Assembly (NCBI GenBank): GCA_036675565.1
Contig: JAKFER010000194.1
Location: 1 to 33,748, forward strand
Direction of reading: 5' to 3'
Length of the DNA stretch: 33,748 nt
From: JACCYQ01 sp036675565
Lineage (GTDB): Bacteria; Bacteroidota; Bacteroidia; Chitinophagales; Chitinophagaceae
Numbering within the stretch: the stretch's first letter is position 1; every line of letters begins with the position of its first letter. The notes below the pieces were generated by a model. It did no database searches. It saw nothing but the letters and a program-made list of their open reading frames with translations, and was not told the DNA's origin. Made by a program: the position numbers and the translations under genes. This document shows positions 16,576 through 24,690 of the stretch, one piece after another.

Positions 16576-17715
16576 ATGACCATGGCTGTACTTGATTTTT
16601 CTCTTCTTCATACGGATGCTAAAGCCCGGGTGGGCAAAATAACCACAGACCATGGCGAAATAGAAACGCCCATATTTATGCCGGTTGGTACGGCAGGTAC
16701 CGTAAAAGCAGTTACACAACAACAACTGATAAATGATGTAAAAGCGGAAATTATTCTTGGAAATACTTACCATTTGTATTTACGGCCTGGTATTGAAGTA
16801 CTTGAAAAAGCCGGGGGACTGCACAAATTTAATGGATGGCAAAAACCCATTTTAACGGATAGTGGAGGTTACCAGGTTTTTTCATTATCCGGAACCCGAA
16901 AAATCAAAGAAGAAGGGGTTACTTTTCAAAGTCACCTGGATGGGAGCAGTCATCTTTTTAGTCCGGAGAAGGTAATGGATATTCAGCGTTCCATTGGTGC
17001 CGATATCATTATGGCTTTTGATGAATGCCCGCCTTATCCAAGTACCCGCGAGTATGCCGAAACTTCTATGCATCTGACCCACCGCTGGCTTGATAGATGC
17101 TTTACGCACCTGGATACAACGGAACCAAAATATGGGTTTACCCAAAATCTTTTCCCGATTGTGCAAGGCGGAACATATACTGATTTGCGGATTGAATCAT
17201 GCCGGTATATTGCCTCCAAAAATGCATCCGGTAATGCAATAGGCGGTTTAAGTGTGGGTGAGCCCGAAGAAATGATGTATGATCTCTGTGCTGTTTGTTG
17301 TGAGAACCTTCCTGTTCAGAAACCTCGTTATTTGATGGGCGTTGGTACACCCTGGAATATCCTGGAATGCATCGGGCTGGGTATAGATATGTTTGATTGC
17401 GTAATGCCTACGCGTAATGGTCGTAATGCCATGTTGTTTACTACGCGGGGGGTAATCAATATTGATAATAAAAAATGGGAATTTGATTTTACACCCATAG
17501 ATGATGGATTGGATAATGAAGTCAGTAATTTTTACAGCAAATCTTACCTGCGCCATTTGATAAAGTCAAAAGAATTCCTCGGACTTACGATAGCCAGTAT
17601 TCATAACCTGGCTTTTTATCTGTGGCTGGTTCGTGAAGCACGTAAACAAATCCTGGAAAATAATTTTGAGAGCTGGAAAAGCGAAATGGTGGTCCGATTG
17701 AAAACACGGTTATAA
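16576..17715 (+). CDS. tgt: tRNA-guanine transglycosylase
   Basis: Tgt exchanges guanine-34 of GUN anticodons for the queuosine precursor. The product from ATG 16576 is 379 residues (a second ATG follows at 16582). TDSGGYQVFSLSG carries Asp95, QGG and GGLSVGE follow, and MFDCVMPTRNGRNA holds the nucleophile Asp274. The oddity is the zinc site: the C-x-C-x2-C of studied bacterial Tgt is replaced by Leu312-Asp-Asn314-Glu-Val-Ser317 in an otherwise well aligned stretch (YSKSYLRHL), while the fourth ligand, His343 in SIHNL, is kept. The fold is otherwise complete, so it is probably active. Divergent from the GT2 gene. Confidence 0.93.
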   Translation: MTMAVLDFSLLHTDAKARVGKITTDHGEIETPIFMPVGTAGTVKAVTQQQLINDVKAEIILGNTYHLYLRPGIEVLEKAGGLHKFNGWQKPILTDSGGYQVFSLSGTRKIKEEGVTFQSHLDGSSHLFSPEKVMDIQRSIGADIIMAFDECPPYPSTREYAETSMHLTHRWLDRCFTHLDTTEPKYGFTQNLFPIVQGGTYTDLRIESCRYIASKNASGNAIGGLSVGEPEEMMYDLCAVCCENLPVQKPRYLMGVGTPWNILECIGLGIDMFDCVMPTRNGRNAMLFTTRGVINIDNKKWEFDFTPIDDGLDNEVSNFYSKSYLRHLIKSKEFLGLTIASIHNLAFYLWLVREARKQILENNFESWKSEMVVRLKTRL

Positions 17716-17827
17716 TCTTTCCCCATTTCTATTCATAGCGCAAATTCCATTTAAAAAGAACAGCAGAACATATTGTTGTGGCATATCATTTGAATATAAT
17801 CTCAACAAATAATACAATTGTTTGCTT

Positions 17828-18199
17828 ATGAAGATCCTGATTATAGATGATGATGTAGATGCATTACGCATTTTACAAAAGATTTTGACCAAGGAAAATC
17901 ATGAAGTGGAGATCTTATCACAATGGCACGATACCTTTTCATTGGTCAAGACATTTCAGCCGCAGGTTATTTTATTGGATATCCTTCTTTTTGGTATTGA
18001 TGGCCGGCACATCAGCAAACAATTAAAGTCAAATGACCAAACACGAAATATTCCCATTATTTTGATAACGGCTAATCCGGATATAGCTAAAAACATTGGT
18101 ACCAGTGGAGCAGATGACTTTCTGGAAAAACCATTTACCAAAGAAGAATTGATTAGCAAAATTGAAAAACTGGTTCAGCATTATACCATTCGTAGCTGA
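17828..18199 (+). CDS. stand-alone receiver-domain protein (CheY-like)
   Basis: A 123-residue protein made only of a response-regulator receiver domain. It shows the acidic pocket Asp7-Asp9 (LIIDDDVD), phospho-acceptor Asp51 (VILLDILL), Thr81 (LITAN) and Lys101 (LEKPF). No output domain follows, so it must act by protein contact or relay phosphate. The start is the ATG at 17828; a TTG six bases earlier is in frame but unlikely. No kinase gene is near. It begins a three-gene plus-strand block placed between tgt and the Lpt permease. Confidence 0.9.
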   Translation: MKILIIDDDVDALRILQKILTKENHEVEILSQWHDTFSLVKTFQPQVILLDILLFGIDGRHISKQLKSNDQTRNIPIILITANPDIAKNIGTSGADDFLEKPFTKEELISKIEKLVQHYTIRS

Positions 18200-18291
18200 A
18201 ATTTCTGAGTTTAAATCCTGTCAATTTTACCAAATTTCCACAATTTTTAAAGCCAGTTTCCACGGCATGATTTTGTTTATATTCTCATAAA

Positions 18292-18570
18292 ATGAATTTT
18301 ATGGGCAATTATGAAAGTGAGATTTTGGTTGGTGCATTTGAAAAAAACGGCCTGGTTTATCATGTATTAATTACACCGGAAATTAATGATGACCAGGATA
18401 TTATTCATCATGCCAGGTACCGGGGCGTTTTCTTACATCCATTAAAAAGAAGTATATGCCAGTTTCATATTGAAAAAGATGAAGATGGCCGGTGGATCCC
18501 GGACGAACGCAAAGTTATTGATCCATGGATAGCGGATAATATTGGTCATATCATCATTAATAACCTGTAA
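18292..18570 (+). CDS. small protein of unknown function
   Basis: A 92-residue soluble protein (ATG 18292, or ATG 18301 giving MGNYESE). I do not recognise it. It is rich in His, Asp and Ile, with alternating hydrophobic stretches suggesting beta strands (SEILVGAFEKNGLVYHVLITPE) and a C-terminal helix-like DPWIADNIGHIIINNL. No signal peptide or membrane segment. Its stop is 13 bases before the next small gene, so they are probably one unit; both end in a similar Asp-Pro-x-x-x-x-x-x-Gly-x-x-Ile helix and may be distant relatives. Confidence 0.65.
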   Translation: MNFMGNYESEILVGAFEKNGLVYHVLITPEINDDQDIIHHARYRGVFLHPLKRSICQFHIEKDEDGRWIPDERKVIDPWIADNIGHIIINNL

Positions 18571-18583
18571 TAATTTTACGCTG

Positions 18584-18856
18584 ATGCAAGAAGAACTGGC
18601 GCCATTCCAGGTAGAATTTGTAAAGGAACAGCAACGTATTCTTGCTGAAATAAAACCTTGCTGTAAAGAGGATAATGTATTTTATTATTACGTCTGGATG
18701 AATGATGAATTCCAGTTTTCACTCACAACAAATAATGATGTGATGTATCCCAATCATGGCGAATGGAAAGTAGCCATGAGAAATTCTGATAAAAATGTAG
18801 ATCCGGAATTGGTGCAAACACTGGGTTCAGCTATTGAACATCATTTTGCCTATTAA
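18584..18856 (+). CDS. small protein of unknown function
   Basis: A 90-residue soluble protein starting MQEELAPFQVEFVKEQQ. I do not recognise the family. It has a predicted N-terminal helix, aromatic-rich strands (NVFYYYVWMNDEFQFSLTTNN), a WKVAMRN segment and a C-terminal helix VDPELVQTLGSAIEHHFAY. An upstream in-frame start at 18542 would overlap the preceding gene and is rejected. No export signal. Lies between the companion gene at 18292 and the LptF/LptG permease. Confidence 0.65.
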   Translation: MQEELAPFQVEFVKEQQRILAEIKPCCKEDNVFYYYVWMNDEFQFSLTTNNDVMYPNHGEWKVAMRNSDKNVDPELVQTLGSAIEHHFAY

Positions 18857-18941
18857 TCTTACCTTCAGGAAATAAGCTTTCACTTTTCATTACGCCTTCA
18901 GCACTTATATTTACCAATAGAAAAGCGTTACTTCGCAGCCG

Positions 18942-20030
18942 ATGAAGATCCTGGATTGGTATATAATTAAAAAACTGCTCATTACATTTGTTTTTTGCAT
19001 GTTGATTTTCACCATCATCGCCGTTGCGGTTGATACCAGTGAAAAAACAGATGACTTTGTAAAAACAGGTTTGTCAACCGGCGATATCATTACAAAATAT
19101 TTTTTTGGTTTTATTCCCCATATCTGGGGACTTTTATTTCCCTTATTTGTATTTATTGCGGTCATTTTTTTTACCAGCAGCATGGCTGCCAAGTCTGAAA
19201 TTATCAGCATACTTGCAAGCGGCGTTAGTTTCAACAGGCTGCTAAGACCGTATTTTATTGGAGGGATTTTCCTGGCCAGCATTATCTGGTATGCTAACAG
19301 GTATATCATTCCAAAGGCCAATATAATCAGGAGCGATTTTGAAGCCACCTACCTGGATGGTGGTAATCCTGCTGCAACACTGGATTTTACCAGTTCCTAT
19401 TATCTCCAGACTGACACCAACACTTATGCAGGCATTAAATATTATGATACGGCATTAAAAAGATCGTCAGGATTTTTTCTTGAAAAAATATACGATAACA
19501 AAGTGAATTATAATTTAAGGGCTGACGCCATGGTTTGGGATACGGCTAAAAAAAACTGGCGCCTGGATAATGTGATCATCAGGAAAATTAATGGACTGGA
19601 AGAAACTGTTGTAAGAATTCCGGATACGATCATCAACCTGAATATGCAACCCCGTGATTTGCGTAAAGACCAGTACCTGAAAGATAAAATGACAACTCCC
19701 GAATTAAAGGAATTTATTCGCTGGCAGGAGTTGCGTGGTGTAGAAGGATTAAATACATTAAAAGTGGAACAATACCGAAGATCTGCAACACCTGTGACCG
19801 TATTGATCCTTACCTTGATCGGGGCTGTCATTGCCAGTCGTAAAACACGCGGTGGCAGCGGCGTTCACATGGCTATAGGTATTGCTATCGCCGCTGTTTT
19901 TATAATAGCTGACAGGTTTTCTACTGTTTTTTCGATCAAGGGAGATTTCCCGCCATTAATTGCTGCATGGATGCCTAATCTTGTATTTACTATTGTTGCT
20001 TTCGTGTTGTATAGAAAAGCACAGAAATAA
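18942..20030 (+). CDS. LptF/LptG-family (YjgP/YjgQ) permease
   Basis: A 362-residue inner-membrane protein of the lipopolysaccharide export ABC transporter LptB2FG. Membrane helices lie at about 9-30, 55-77, 99-116 and in the C-terminal part (about 284-303, 310-328, 337-358) around a central periplasmic domain of roughly 165 residues (ATYLDGG onward). KILDWYIIKKLLITF and SSMAAKSEIISILASGVSFNRLLRPY are characteristic, the latter being the coupling helix that contacts LptB. LptF and LptG cannot be told apart here. In many Bacteroidota this gene follows tgt directly; here three small genes intervene. Confidence 0.9.
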   Translation: MKILDWYIIKKLLITFVFCMLIFTIIAVAVDTSEKTDDFVKTGLSTGDIITKYFFGFIPHIWGLLFPLFVFIAVIFFTSSMAAKSEIISILASGVSFNRLLRPYFIGGIFLASIIWYANRYIIPKANIIRSDFEATYLDGGNPAATLDFTSSYYLQTDTNTYAGIKYYDTALKRSSGFFLEKIYDNKVNYNLRADAMVWDTAKKNWRLDNVIIRKINGLEETVVRIPDTIINLNMQPRDLRKDQYLKDKMTTPELKEFIRWQELRGVEGLNTLKVEQYRRSATPVTVLILTLIGAVIASRKTRGGSGVHMAIGIAIAAVFIIADRFSTVFSIKGDFPPLIAAWMPNLVFTIVAFVLYRKAQK

Positions 20031-20131
20031 TTTAGGTAAAAGAATTTTTATACTACCATTTAGCAGTAAACGCCAAACTTTACTCCTTAAATTTTGTTCT
20101 GCAAGAGGGCATTCCATAACTTTAGCCCTTA

Positions 20132-20139
20132 TATTTTTG
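20132..20139 (+). promoter_or_regulatory. -7 promoter box of gltA
   Basis: TATTTTTG is a perfect TAnnTTTG, 29 bases before the gltA ATG. No clear TTTG at the -33 position. Confidence 0.45.
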
Positions 20140-20168
20140 TTCTAATCTTATTATAAAACTGGCATATT

Positions 20169-21494
20169 ATGGGCGTTATTAAAGACAGGTTTAAGGCAAA
20201 GGGAGATATTATTTCAGCCGAGATCAAAGAAATGTTGAAAGAGCATGGTGATAAAGTGATAGGTGAGGTACAACTGCACCAAATTTACCAGGGCATGCGC
20301 GGAATGACCGGCCTTGTAACAGAAACTTCTTTATTAGATGCACAGGATGGTATACGGTTCAGGGGTTACAGTATTCCGGAATTGCAGGAGAAATTACCCA
20401 AAGCACCCGGAGGCTCAGAACCTTTACCTGAAGGGCTTTTTTACCTGATGCTTGTTGGTGAATTACCAACTGAAGATGAAGCCAATCATCTTTCTTCCGT
20501 TTGGCAACGCCGCAGCCATGTACCAAATCACGTTTTTGCAACGATAGAGGCATTGCCAATTAACACGCATCCAATGACGCAGTTTGTTGTGGCAGTGATG
20601 GCTTTACAAACAGAAAGTTCATTTGCAAAGAAATATGCAGAAGGCATGTCCAAAAAAGATTACTGGTCTGCAGTTTTTGATGATTCAATGGATTTGATTG
20701 CCCGTTTACCAAGGATAGCTGCATATATCTACCGCCGTAAGTATAAAGGCGGCCAACATATTCAACCCAACGGCCTTTTAGATTGGGCAGGGAATTTTGC
20801 CCATATGATGGGTTATTCAAATGAAGATGTTCATGAATTGTTTCGCTTGTACATGACCATTCATTCTGATCACGAAGGTGGAAATGTTTCTGCTCATACA
20901 ACACACCTGGTGGGTTCTGCATTAAGTGATCCTTATCTTGCCTATGCTGCAGGATTGAATGGATTAGCAGGTCCTTTGCATGGATTAGCTAACCAGGAAG
21001 TTATCAAGTGGGTTTATGAAATGCAGGAGCACCTGCAAACCAATTTGCCAACATCAGAACAGATCAAGAATTATGTAGAAAAAACGTTGAATGAAGGCAA
21101 AGTGGTTCCAGGTTATGGACATGCTGTATTGCGCAAAACAGATCCACGCTTTGAGGCCCAGATGGAATTTGGTAAAAAACATTTACCCGATGATCCATTG
21201 GTGCAAACCATCTGGAATGTATACGAAACAGTGCCTCCCATATTACAATCTTTAGGAAAAGTAAAAAATCCATGGCCAAATGTGGATGCACACAGCGGTG
21301 CATTATTGGTTCATTATGGAATAGTAGAATACGAATTTTACACAGTGTTATTTGGTGTGAGCCGCTCACTCGGTGTATTAGCCAGTTTGTGCTGGGACAG
21401 GGTTTTGAACTTTCCATTGGAAAGACCAAAATCAGTGAGTCATCGCCAGGTTAAAAAATGGTTAGCTGGTGAAGAAGAAATTTGGGGAGAATAA
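20169..21494 (+). CDS. gltA: citrate synthase (mitochondrial/eukaryotic-like type)
   Basis: Citrate synthase condenses acetyl-CoA and oxaloacetate at the entry of the TCA cycle. The 441-residue protein resembles the mitochondrial enzyme rather than the E. coli GltA type, as is common in Bacteroidota. The catalytic triad is visible: His271 (GPLHGLANQEV), His318 (PGYGHAVLR) and Asp373 (NVDAHSG), with oxaloacetate-binding histidines in SDHEGGNVSAHT around 233-244. RFRGYSIPELQ near 63-73 is typical. Single-gene unit with its own terminator. Confidence 0.96.
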   Translation: MGVIKDRFKAKGDIISAEIKEMLKEHGDKVIGEVQLHQIYQGMRGMTGLVTETSLLDAQDGIRFRGYSIPELQEKLPKAPGGSEPLPEGLFYLMLVGELPTEDEANHLSSVWQRRSHVPNHVFATIEALPINTHPMTQFVVAVMALQTESSFAKKYAEGMSKKDYWSAVFDDSMDLIARLPRIAAYIYRRKYKGGQHIQPNGLLDWAGNFAHMMGYSNEDVHELFRLYMTIHSDHEGGNVSAHTTHLVGSALSDPYLAYAAGLNGLAGPLHGLANQEVIKWVYEMQEHLQTNLPTSEQIKNYVEKTLNEGKVVPGYGHAVLRKTDPRFEAQMEFGKKHLPDDPLVQTIWNVYETVPPILQSLGKVKNPWPNVDAHSGALLVHYGIVEYEFYTVLFGVSRSLGVLASLCWDRVLNFPLERPKSVSHRQVKKWLAGEEEIWGE

Positions 21495-21517
21495 GTATAT
21501 TTTAAAAATAGATTAAC

Positions 21518-21546
21518 GACCTGCAAAATTGCAGGTCTTTCTTTTT
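21518..21546 (+). terminator. rho-independent terminator of gltA
   Basis: GACCTGCAA (21518-21526) and TTGCAGGTC (21529-21537) form the stem, followed by TTTCTTTTT. It lies 24 bases after the stop codon. Confidence 0.8.
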
Positions 21547-21585
21547 GATGATTAATAAAAATAATTTCACAATCAATCCATATAA

Positions 21586-22275
21586 CTAATGTCTCTTTTT
21601 GTAAGGGAATCTTTTTCCATAATTATCGGTGATATTATTAACTACCTCGTCACCAGGCGTATTCCAGTCACTGGCACCTGTATAGCTGTCATTCCATAAA
21701 GTTTGATCATCACTTACCAATGTACAAGATGTGATAATATCGTTGGTTTTATTATGAGCCACTGGGAGTGGAAGTCCACCAGTGCCACCAATTTTACTTA
21801 TTATTTGGCTGCCTAAACTTATTCCATAAGAAGCCATATCGCTCATATAACGTTGCTTTTGGATCCGCAGCCTCACTACTGCATCTACGCCTAATAAGGT
21901 AGCCAAATCCCGGTCATTCATATTCCAACTGTCCCGGACGGAAATATTGTTTTTTTCAAGCATTTGCAATGTGCTTCCCGTATGTTGAAAATTTACCGTG
22001 GTATAATATTTTTTTGAGTTGGCATGTCTTAAAATACTGTTATACAAGGAATGTTGAAAGGCGGTACTTTCGCGTTCTTCAATGGCTTCAATATCTTCCT
22101 GGCGCATGTCTTTGGGTAATTTCCCTGTAAAGATTATTTGAGCAGGAAGAATGGCCACTTTTTTGTGATCAAGTGTTTGTTGGTCAAAACTGGCTGAAGT
22201 GTATACCTTACGTTGACATGAACTGAAAGAAATTAATAACAGGGCGATAATAAAAAAGGGTAAAGATGTTTTCAT
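21586..22275 (-). CDS. putative lipoprotein of unknown function
   Basis: A 229-residue exported protein. The N-terminus is a lipoprotein signal peptide with lipobox LISFSSC, giving Cys20 as the lipidated residue. KKVAILPAQIIFTG after it, a central VDAVVRLRIQKQ and late SDDQTLWNDSYTG resemble the general pattern of CsgG/GNA1162-like envelope lipoproteins, but the match is weak and I give no function. It converges on gltA; a perfect 16-bp palindrome (22293-22308) lies 17 bases before its ATG, and a near -7 element (TACATTTTG) lies further up. Confidence 0.75.
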   Translation of the reverse strand: MKTSLPFFIIALLLISFSSCQRKVYTSASFDQQTLDHKKVAILPAQIIFTGKLPKDMRQEDIEAIEERESTAFQHSLYNSILRHANSKKYYTTVNFQHTGSTLQMLEKNNISVRDSWNMNDRDLATLLGVDAVVRLRIQKQRYMSDMASYGISLGSQIISKIGGTGGLPLPVAHNKTNDIITSCTLVSDDQTLWNDSYTGASDWNTPGDEVVNNITDNYGKRFPYKKRH

Positions 22276-22292
22276 AAACTTAGTTTTAGTAG

Positions 22293-22308
22293 TACCCTGT
22301 ACAGGGTA
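22293..22308. promoter_or_regulatory. perfect 16-bp palindrome upstream of the lipoprotein gene
   Basis: TACCCTGTACAGGGTA reads the same on both strands and lies in the leader region of the lipoprotein gene. With no loop, it looks more like a binding site for a dimeric regulator than an RNA hairpin. The binding protein is unknown. Confidence 0.55.
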
Positions 22309-22472
22309 ATTATTTCATACTATAAGTTTACAAAATGTAGTTTTAACCCGCAATGCTCTTAACAATTTATAATGTTTGCGAATTGTGAAATTCAATAAAA
22401 TGCATTCATTTATTCAACAATTATAAAGCTGGCCGGTTTTTTTTAGGGTTAACCAATACAAACCATCTTACC

Positions 22473-23618
22473 ATGACAGAAATGCTTTCCATCTATAAAG
22501 AAATAAGGCAACAATCAGAAAAAATTTGCCAACCACTGCAAACAGAGGATTATGTGCTGCAACCAATTGTGGATGTTAGTCCACCCAAATGGCATTTGGG
22601 ACATACCACCTGGTTCTTTGAAACTTTTGTTTTAAAGCCGCATATGGAAGGTTACCGGGAATTTGATCCAAACTATAATTACGTATTCAATAGTTATTAT
22701 GAAACAGTGGGTGCAAGAGTTATTCGCACCGATCGTGGTAATTTAAGCAGGCCTACAGTAGCTGATGTTTATGCCTACCGTGCTCATGTAGACGAAGCTA
22801 TGAACCGTTTCCTTGAAAATAATCATCATGATTTAAAGGATCTTTTATTACTGGGATTCAATCACGAACAACAACACCAGGAATTACTTTGTACAGATAT
22901 TAAATTTATACTGGGACACAATCCTTTGTTTCCTCCTTATGATGTTCATTTCAAAGATGCAAACCAATTGTTGTCTAATAAATGGATCGTAATACCTGGA
23001 GATATTTATGAAATTGGATTTGAAGGCGATGGTTTTTGTTTTGATAATGAATTGAACCGGCACAAGGTTTTTTTAAATGAATTCAGTATATCATCTGATT
23101 TGGTAACCAATGGAGAATTTTTCGAGTTTATTAAAGATGGCGGCTACCAGGATTTCAGGCACTGGCATGCTGAAGGATGGGATTGGGTAAATACCCAAAA
23201 AATTCAAGCGCCGTTATACTGGCACCTGGTAGATAATGAATGGTGGATGTATACCTTAAGAGGTTTGGAGAAAATAGATCACTCATTACCGTTATGTCAT
23301 ATCAGTTATTATGAAGCATATGCATTTGCCAGTTGGAAAGGTTGCCGGCTGCCAACCGAATTTGAATGGGAAGTGGCGGCTACGCAATTTGATTGGGGAA
23401 AAAGATGGGAGTGGACTGAGAGTGCTTACCTGCCATATCCCGGATTCACCAGGGCACCCGGCGCTATTGGGGAATACAATGGAAAGTTTATGGTAAATCA
23501 AAAGGTATTACGGGGTGCATCAGAAGTTACTCCCGGAGGGCATTCCCGAATTACATATCGCAATTTTTTTCACCCCTTTTTACGCTGGCAATATACCGGC
23601 ATCAGGTTAGCAAAATAG
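22473..23618 (+). CDS. egtB: ergothioneine biosynthesis sulfoxide synthase EgtB
   Basis: EgtB is a non-haem iron enzyme that joins hercynine and a thiol (gamma-glutamylcysteine or cysteine) with O2 to make a sulfoxide on the way to ergothioneine. The 381-residue protein has an N-terminal DinB-like domain with PPKWHLGHTTWFFE (His44) and FNHEQQHQELL (His131, His135), the expected three-histidine iron site, and a C-terminal FGE-sulfatase/lectin-like domain with GCRLPTEFEWEVAA and ending RWQYTGIRLAK. It is the first gene of a two-gene operon with egtD, four bases apart. The thiol substrate cannot be assigned by eye. Confidence 0.9.
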   Translation: MTEMLSIYKEIRQQSEKICQPLQTEDYVLQPIVDVSPPKWHLGHTTWFFETFVLKPHMEGYREFDPNYNYVFNSYYETVGARVIRTDRGNLSRPTVADVYAYRAHVDEAMNRFLENNHHDLKDLLLLGFNHEQQHQELLCTDIKFILGHNPLFPPYDVHFKDANQLLSNKWIVIPGDIYEIGFEGDGFCFDNELNRHKVFLNEFSISSDLVTNGEFFEFIKDGGYQDFRHWHAEGWDWVNTQKIQAPLYWHLVDNEWWMYTLRGLEKIDHSLPLCHISYYEAYAFASWKGCRLPTEFEWEVAATQFDWGKRWEWTESAYLPYPGFTRAPGAIGEYNGKFMVNQKVLRGASEVTPGGHSRITYRNFFHPFLRWQYTGIRLAK

Positions 23619-23622
23619 AACT

Positions 23623-24561
23623 ATGGAAAATTTTTTAAAGGATGTTCAGCAAGGATTAAACGCATCGCCAAAATACCTGCACTCCAAATATTTTTATGAT
23701 AAAAAGGGAGATGAATTATTTCAGCAGATCATGCGCAGCGAAGATTATTATTTAACCCGTTGCGAATTGGAAATTTTTCAACAACAGTCAGGCATACTGG
23801 CGGAATTTTTTAAAAAAAAGCTGGGTGATTTTGATGTTTGGGAACTCGGCGCCGGAGATGCTACTAAAAGCAGGTACCTTCTCAAGGCATTGATTAACCT
23901 GGAGGTTGATTTTACCTATTTCCCGGTAGATATTTCTGCAAACATTATTGACTGGCTTCAACAACACCTGCCGGCTAAATTACCGGGATTGCAATTGCAC
24001 GGAATGCAGGGTGAATACCTGGCTATGCTAAAGCAGTCAAAAGCACAAACGGCTAAACCGAAACTTGTTTTATTTCTTGGATCAAATATTGGGAATATTT
24101 CATTAAATGAAACCGGGGCTTTTTTATCGTCTATCCGTAATTGTTTGAATGAACACGATATATTAATGATCGGTATGGATCTAAAGAAAAATCCGCATAC
24201 CATACGCAGGGCATATAATGACCGGGAAGGCATAACCAGCCATTTTAACCTGAACCTGCTGGAAAGAATGAACCGGGAGCTGGGTGCTAACTTTAAAATA
24301 GATCATTTTCAACATTATCCATTTTATGATCCGATTTCTGGAACTTGTAAAAGTTTCCTGGTTAGCCTTGCCGATCAGCAGGTTAAAATTGGTGCCGACA
24401 CTTTTCAATTTGAAAAGAATGAATGTATTCTCACAGAAGTATCTCAAAAATATTCTGTTTCGCAAACCAGGGACTTTGCTCATTTAAGCGGATTTGAACC
24501 CATTGGTCATTTTTTTGATTCTAAAAATTATTTTTTAGAAGCAGTTTGGGAATGTATATGA
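23623..24561 (+). CDS. egtD: L-histidine N-alpha-methyltransferase EgtD
   Basis: EgtD trimethylates histidine with three SAM to make hercynine, the first step of ergothioneine synthesis. The 312-residue protein shows SPKYLHSKYFYDKKGDELFQ near 15-34, EDYYLTRCELEI near 40-51, the SAM motif ELGAGDATKSR at 74-84, LFLGSNIGNIS, GMDLKKNP, and TEVSQKYS near the end, which holds the Glu and Ser that bind the histidine amino group in studied EgtD. It starts four bases after egtB. egtA, egtC and egtE are not adjacent. Confidence 0.92.
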   Translation: MENFLKDVQQGLNASPKYLHSKYFYDKKGDELFQQIMRSEDYYLTRCELEIFQQQSGILAEFFKKKLGDFDVWELGAGDATKSRYLLKALINLEVDFTYFPVDISANIIDWLQQHLPAKLPGLQLHGMQGEYLAMLKQSKAQTAKPKLVLFLGSNIGNISLNETGAFLSSIRNCLNEHDILMIGMDLKKNPHTIRRAYNDREGITSHFNLNLLERMNRELGANFKIDHFQHYPFYDPISGTCKSFLVSLADQQVKIGADTFQFEKNECILTEVSQKYSVSQTRDFAHLSGFEPIGHFFDSKNYFLEAVWECI

Positions 24562-24690
24562 TTGTGAAAAAAAATCAGATTAAGATCGTGCACCCGAAAC
24601 TGAATGCAATTACAGGAAATGTAAAATCACATATCATTTCTTAAGACAGAGTAATTAATGTAGTTTTATCTGGGCTCATAACTGCAATGA

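Noticed and set aside
18911..19348. 145-codon minus-strand frame with hydrophobic segments
   Set aside because: It mirrors the membrane helices of the Lpt permease on the other strand.
21586..22275. Firm CsgG/GNA1162 assignment for the lipoprotein
   Set aside because: Only short pattern similarity; not enough to name the family.
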